Shown piece by piece: positions 6,576-8,920 of a stretch of DNA of 8,920 bases. The notes under the pieces are model-generated. The model was given only the letters and a program-made list of their open reading frames with translations. It was not told the DNA's origin and searched no databases. The DNA is from Clostridia bacterium (lineage in GTDB: Bacteria; Bacillota; Clostridia; Oscillospirales; SIG627), in assembly GCA_017408325.1 (NCBI GenBank), contig JAFQUW010000060.1, positions 1 through 8,920 of the forward strand. The letters are read 5' to 3'. Position numbers and translations under genes: made by a program. The number at the start of each line of letters is the position of its first letter. Position 1 is the stretch's first letter.

Positions 6576-7505
6576 TCAGAGGGTAAAACCACAGGAATCG
6601 CAGAAAGCCAGAAGCTCCTCGCGCGTGGGGAACGCCCCCTGCTTGTCCGCTCTTTGACGGTATCCGCAGACGGCAGAGGCGACGCGGACCGCCTCGGTGA
6701 TGTTCTTGTTTCGGATGAGTTCTGTGGCGAGTGCGGCGCAAAAAACGTCGGAATCGTCCGTGGTTTCCGTGGCGAATTCGGGCGTGGAAATGATCTCACT
6801 GTAATTGCCGTCGGTGAAGTAGGTGCCGCGCCCCTTGAGACGGATGAGGAAGTAGTGCGAATTGATCTTCGCGTTTAAGCGAATGCAGGCGCGCACGTAG
6901 TTGTCGAGACAGTCGGGGAAGATGTCCGTGTAGGCGTAGGTTTCCGCCTCACCGAGGACGATCGCCTCGAGTCTCGGCATCGACGCCGGATACTCGAAGG
7001 AGGGACGCGTGCCGTCGACGAACAGGGGGATCCCGCTCTCGGCGGCAAGGGCGGCGGTGCGGCGGAAAAGGTGCTCGTTGGATTCAAAGGAGGTGAGCAC
7101 GCCGTCGGGGAACGCCATAAACGCGTCGTCGAGATCCTCGTCGGAAAGCGCGGAAAAAGCGCCGGAGAACAGGAGATTTCGCGTGTTTTGACCCTGTTCC
7201 TGTACGGTTTGCAAAAGCGGTGTCGCGCGGTTGCGGTCCAGCTTGACGAAACGTGTGTCGACCCCGTGGGATTCGTAAAATCCTTTGAGTGTGCGACCGT
7301 TTAAGTCGTTTCCGACGCGCGTGCACAGAAGGCTGTCTGTGCCGAGCGCCGACGCACAAAGCGCACTGTTTGCGCCGCGTCCGCCGGGGACGAAGCGGAA
7401 GGCTCCGTCGCTGACGAGCGATTCGCCCGCGGCAGGGAAACGGGAGAGCGACATGCGCAGTTCCATGTTTGCCTGTCCGACGATGAGAAGTCTCGATTCT
7501 GCCAT
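6576..7505 (-). CDS. PfkB/ribokinase-fold protein with altered anion hole
   Basis: Predicted 309-residue cytosolic protein of the PfkB carbohydrate kinase family, whose members phosphorylate sugars or nucleosides with ATP. The N-terminal signature is present: VGQANMEL (9-16, like the ribokinase VGSxNxDL), PAAGES (25-29 region), VPGGRGAN (39-46), GNDLNGRTL (65-73). The central block FVDGTRPSF (162-170) and LGEAETYAYT (184-193) correspond to the ribokinase region ahead of the NxxE motif, but the Asn is Gly. The C-terminal signature, normally DTTGAGDTF, reads ETTDDSDVF (247-255): both glycines and the alanine of the GAGD anion hole are changed, although the presumed catalytic base D253 remains. 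The protein may be a very divergent kinase or a catalytically impaired one. ATG at 7505 follows GAGG at 5 bases. It lies 17 bases after purM, so the two are co-transcribed. The substrate is unknown. Confidence 0.85.
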   Translation of the reverse strand: MAESRLLIVGQANMELRMSLSRFPAAGESLVSDGAFRFVPGGRGANSALCASALGTDSLLCTRVGNDLNGRTLKGFYESHGVDTRFVKLDRNRATPLLQTVQEQGQNTRNLLFSGAFSALSDEDLDDAFMAFPDGVLTSFESNEHLFRRTAALAAESGIPLFVDGTRPSFEYPASMPRLEAIVLGEAETYAYTDIFPDCLDNYVRACIRLNAKINSHYFLIRLKGRGTYFTDGNYSEIISTPEFATETTDDSDVFCAALATELIRNKNITEAVRVASAVCGYRQRADKQGAFPTREELLAFCDSCGFTL

Positions 7506-7522
7506 GATTTCCTCGGTTTTCG

Positions 7523-8689
7523 TTAATAGGTGTAGGTCTCGCCTGCGTGGCGGATGGTGACGTGGTTTTCTTTGTCGATGCTCTCTTCGACGCGACCGAT
7601 GACTTTCGCATCAATGCCAAAGTTCTTGGCAACGCTGATGGCACGCTCGGCGTCCGCTTCACTGCAGAAGAGTTCAAGACGGTGACCCATGTTGAAGTCC
7701 ATAAAGGCTTCGCGCAGATCGCCGAGTGCGTCGGTGAGAAGACGGAAGAGCGGCGGGATCTCCATCAGGTCGTCCTTGATGTAGTGGAGCTTTTTGCCGA
7801 ATTTGCGGCACTTGGTCTGTCCGCCGCCGGTGCAGTGGATGAAGCCGTGGCAGGCACCGCGGCCGAGTTCGGCAAACAGCGCTTTGACCAGTCCGGCGTA
7901 AGGACGGGTGGGAGAGAGGATCGCCTGACCGATGTTGACGTCGGTGCCTTCGAGCGGATCGGTGATGAGGTATTTTCCGCAATAAACGTTCTCCTTCGGC
8001 GAGAAGGGAGAATAGGTCTCGGGATATTTGTCGCGATAGACGGAGGAGAGAAGCAGGTGACGCGCGGCGGTCAGGCCGTTGGAGCCCATTCCGGCGTTGT
8101 AGCGCGCTTCAAAAGGAGCCTTGCCGTGGGACGCAAAGCCAACGATGACGTCGCCGGCACGCACGTTGTCACAGTCGATGACGTCTTTTTTCTCCAGGCG
8201 GCAAAAGACGGTGGAGTCTACGATGACCGTCTGAGTCAGATCGCCTACGTCCGCAGTCTCGCCGCCGCAAAGGGTCACGTCGACGCCTTGCTGTTTGAGC
8301 ATCTCAATGCATTTGTCGTAACCGTCAATGATGCGGGAAATGATTTCTCCGGGGATATTTTTCGCGCGTCTCCCGATGGTGTTGGAGAGCAGAAAACCGT
8401 CGGTCGCACCGATGCAGGCAAGGTCGTCGATGTTCATCATCACCGCGTCCTGCGCGAGATCTTCAAAGACTGTGATATCGCCCGTTTCCTTCCAGTAGAG
8501 ATAGGCGAGCGCGCTCTTGGTGCCTGCGCCGTCTGCGTGCAAAGCAGAGCAGTGGGCGTCACTTCCGGCAGGGTCGGCGATCACCTTACAGAACGCCCCG
8601 GGAAACAGTCCGGCATCCTGCTTTTTGATCGCGGCGTGCACCTCGCCTTTTTCGGCGCTCACACCAAGGGAAGAATAGAAATCAGCCAT
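7523..8689 (-). CDS. purM: Phosphoribosylformylglycinamidine cyclo-ligase (AIR synthase), long form
   Basis: Predicted 388-residue cytosolic enzyme that closes FGAM to aminoimidazole ribonucleotide with ATP, step five of purine synthesis. Seen: HADGAGTKSALAY (51-63, like the DGVGTK motif), DAVMMNIDDL (81-90), GGETADVGD (142-150), GSNGLTAARH (202-211), SPTRPY (259-264), HCTGGGQTK (285-293) and FNMGHRLEL (332-340). These cover the ordered PurM signatures. It is about 40 residues longer than the usual 340-350, and segments such as ALHADGAGTKS, YWKETGD and NIDDL look like the AIR synthase of Bacteroidota as I remember it, not like the E. coli or Bacillus form. The ATG at 8689 is preceded by AAGGAG at 8 bases. 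Other pur genes are absent from the window. A paralogous AIR-synthase-like protein with another role is possible. Confidence 0.88.
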   Translation of the reverse strand: MADFYSSLGVSAEKGEVHAAIKKQDAGLFPGAFCKVIADPAGSDAHCSALHADGAGTKSALAYLYWKETGDITVFEDLAQDAVMMNIDDLACIGATDGFLLSNTIGRRAKNIPGEIISRIIDGYDKCIEMLKQQGVDVTLCGGETADVGDLTQTVIVDSTVFCRLEKKDVIDCDNVRAGDVIVGFASHGKAPFEARYNAGMGSNGLTAARHLLLSSVYRDKYPETYSPFSPKENVYCGKYLITDPLEGTDVNIGQAILSPTRPYAGLVKALFAELGRGACHGFIHCTGGGQTKCRKFGKKLHYIKDDLMEIPPLFRLLTDALGDLREAFMDFNMGHRLELFCSEADAERAISVAKNFGIDAKVIGRVEESIDKENHVTIRHAGETYTY

Positions 8690-8718
8690 GGTAAGACTCC
8701 TTCAAAAGAATTACGTAT

Positions 8719-8920
8719 TTAAAAACAGATCTTGAAAATGATGCTGTAATTCGTGCCGTCTTTTCGCGTGATCGAGCAAAGCACGATGTTTTCCGTCAAA
8801 AACTCAATGCGCTCGTGCTCGATCGTGTCTCCTTCGTCGAGGATCTCTTCGTAAAGGAGATCGGAGGAAAACTGTCGTCCGCCCGCTTTTGAGAACAGGA
8901 CGGTCGCTTTTTTCTCGACG
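8719..8920 (-). CDS. Unrecognised protein, C-terminal 66 residues only
   Basis: The frame read from the right edge is open for 66 codons and ends at TAA (8719-8721), 29 bases before the purM start; the beginning lies outside the window. The visible part is hydrophilic and acidic in its middle (DLLYEEILDEGDTIEHERIE), then shows alternating polar/hydrophobic residues suggesting beta strands (NIVLCSITRKDG, YSIIFKICF). No membrane segment, catalytic motif or family signature was recognised. Third-position GC preference resembles the neighbouring genes and the frame meets the purM ribosome binding region cleanly, which supports it as a real gene in the purM unit. Function unknown. Confidence 0.6.
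   Translation of the reverse strand, partial: VEKKATVLFSKAGGRQFSSDLLYEEILDEGDTIEHERIEFLTENIVLCSITRKDGTNYSIIFKICF

Noticed and set aside
7547..8722. Plus-strand open frame of 391 codons opposite purM
   Set aside because: Its composition (Val, Asp, Gly-rich) is that of a shadow of purM; purM itself shows all family motifs in order.

Overview
This window carries nine genes, all on the minus strand, so transcription runs from the right edge towards base 1. The combination of HPr kinase/phosphorylase (HprK), WhiA and a type II MurB (YPSAGSFF signature), with strong GGAGG-type ribosome binding sites, points to a low-complexity-genome or gut-type member of the Bacillota (Clostridia). GC content is fairly high by eye; the PurM is the long form that I associate mainly with Bacteroidota. 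A genus cannot be assigned by reading alone. No tRNA, rRNA, CRISPR array, insertion sequence or phage gene was seen.

Unit A (right, 8920 to 6526): the C-terminal end of an unrecognised gene, then purM (AIR synthase, purine synthesis), then a PfkB/ribokinase-fold protein whose anion-hole motif is altered. The unit ends in a strong intrinsic terminator (6526-6560).

Unit B (left, 6442 to 7): an extended -10 promoter (6414-6442) about 37 bases upstream of hprK starts a tightly packed seven-gene run: hprK, ROK sugar kinase, murB, whiA, yfbR, an SDR D-mannonate oxidoreductase (UxuB type), and a Gfo/Idh/MocA dehydrogenase. Gaps are -4, 11, -20, 1, 47 and 64 bases. It ends in a near-perfect hairpin terminator at 7-38. 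The first five genes combine carbon-state sensing (HprK), sugar phosphorylation (ROK), peptidoglycan precursor synthesis (MurB), a division/chromosome regulator (WhiA) and deoxynucleotide pool control (YfbR). The last two look like sugar-acid or polyol catabolism.

Most of the window is ordinary core metabolism. No clearly new biological system was found. The points most worth checking are the non-canonical DDSD anion hole in the PfkB protein, the long PurM, the compressed hprK-murB-whiA cluster that lacks rapZ and yvcK between its members, and the orphan UxuB-type SDR plus Gfo/Idh pair at its tail.
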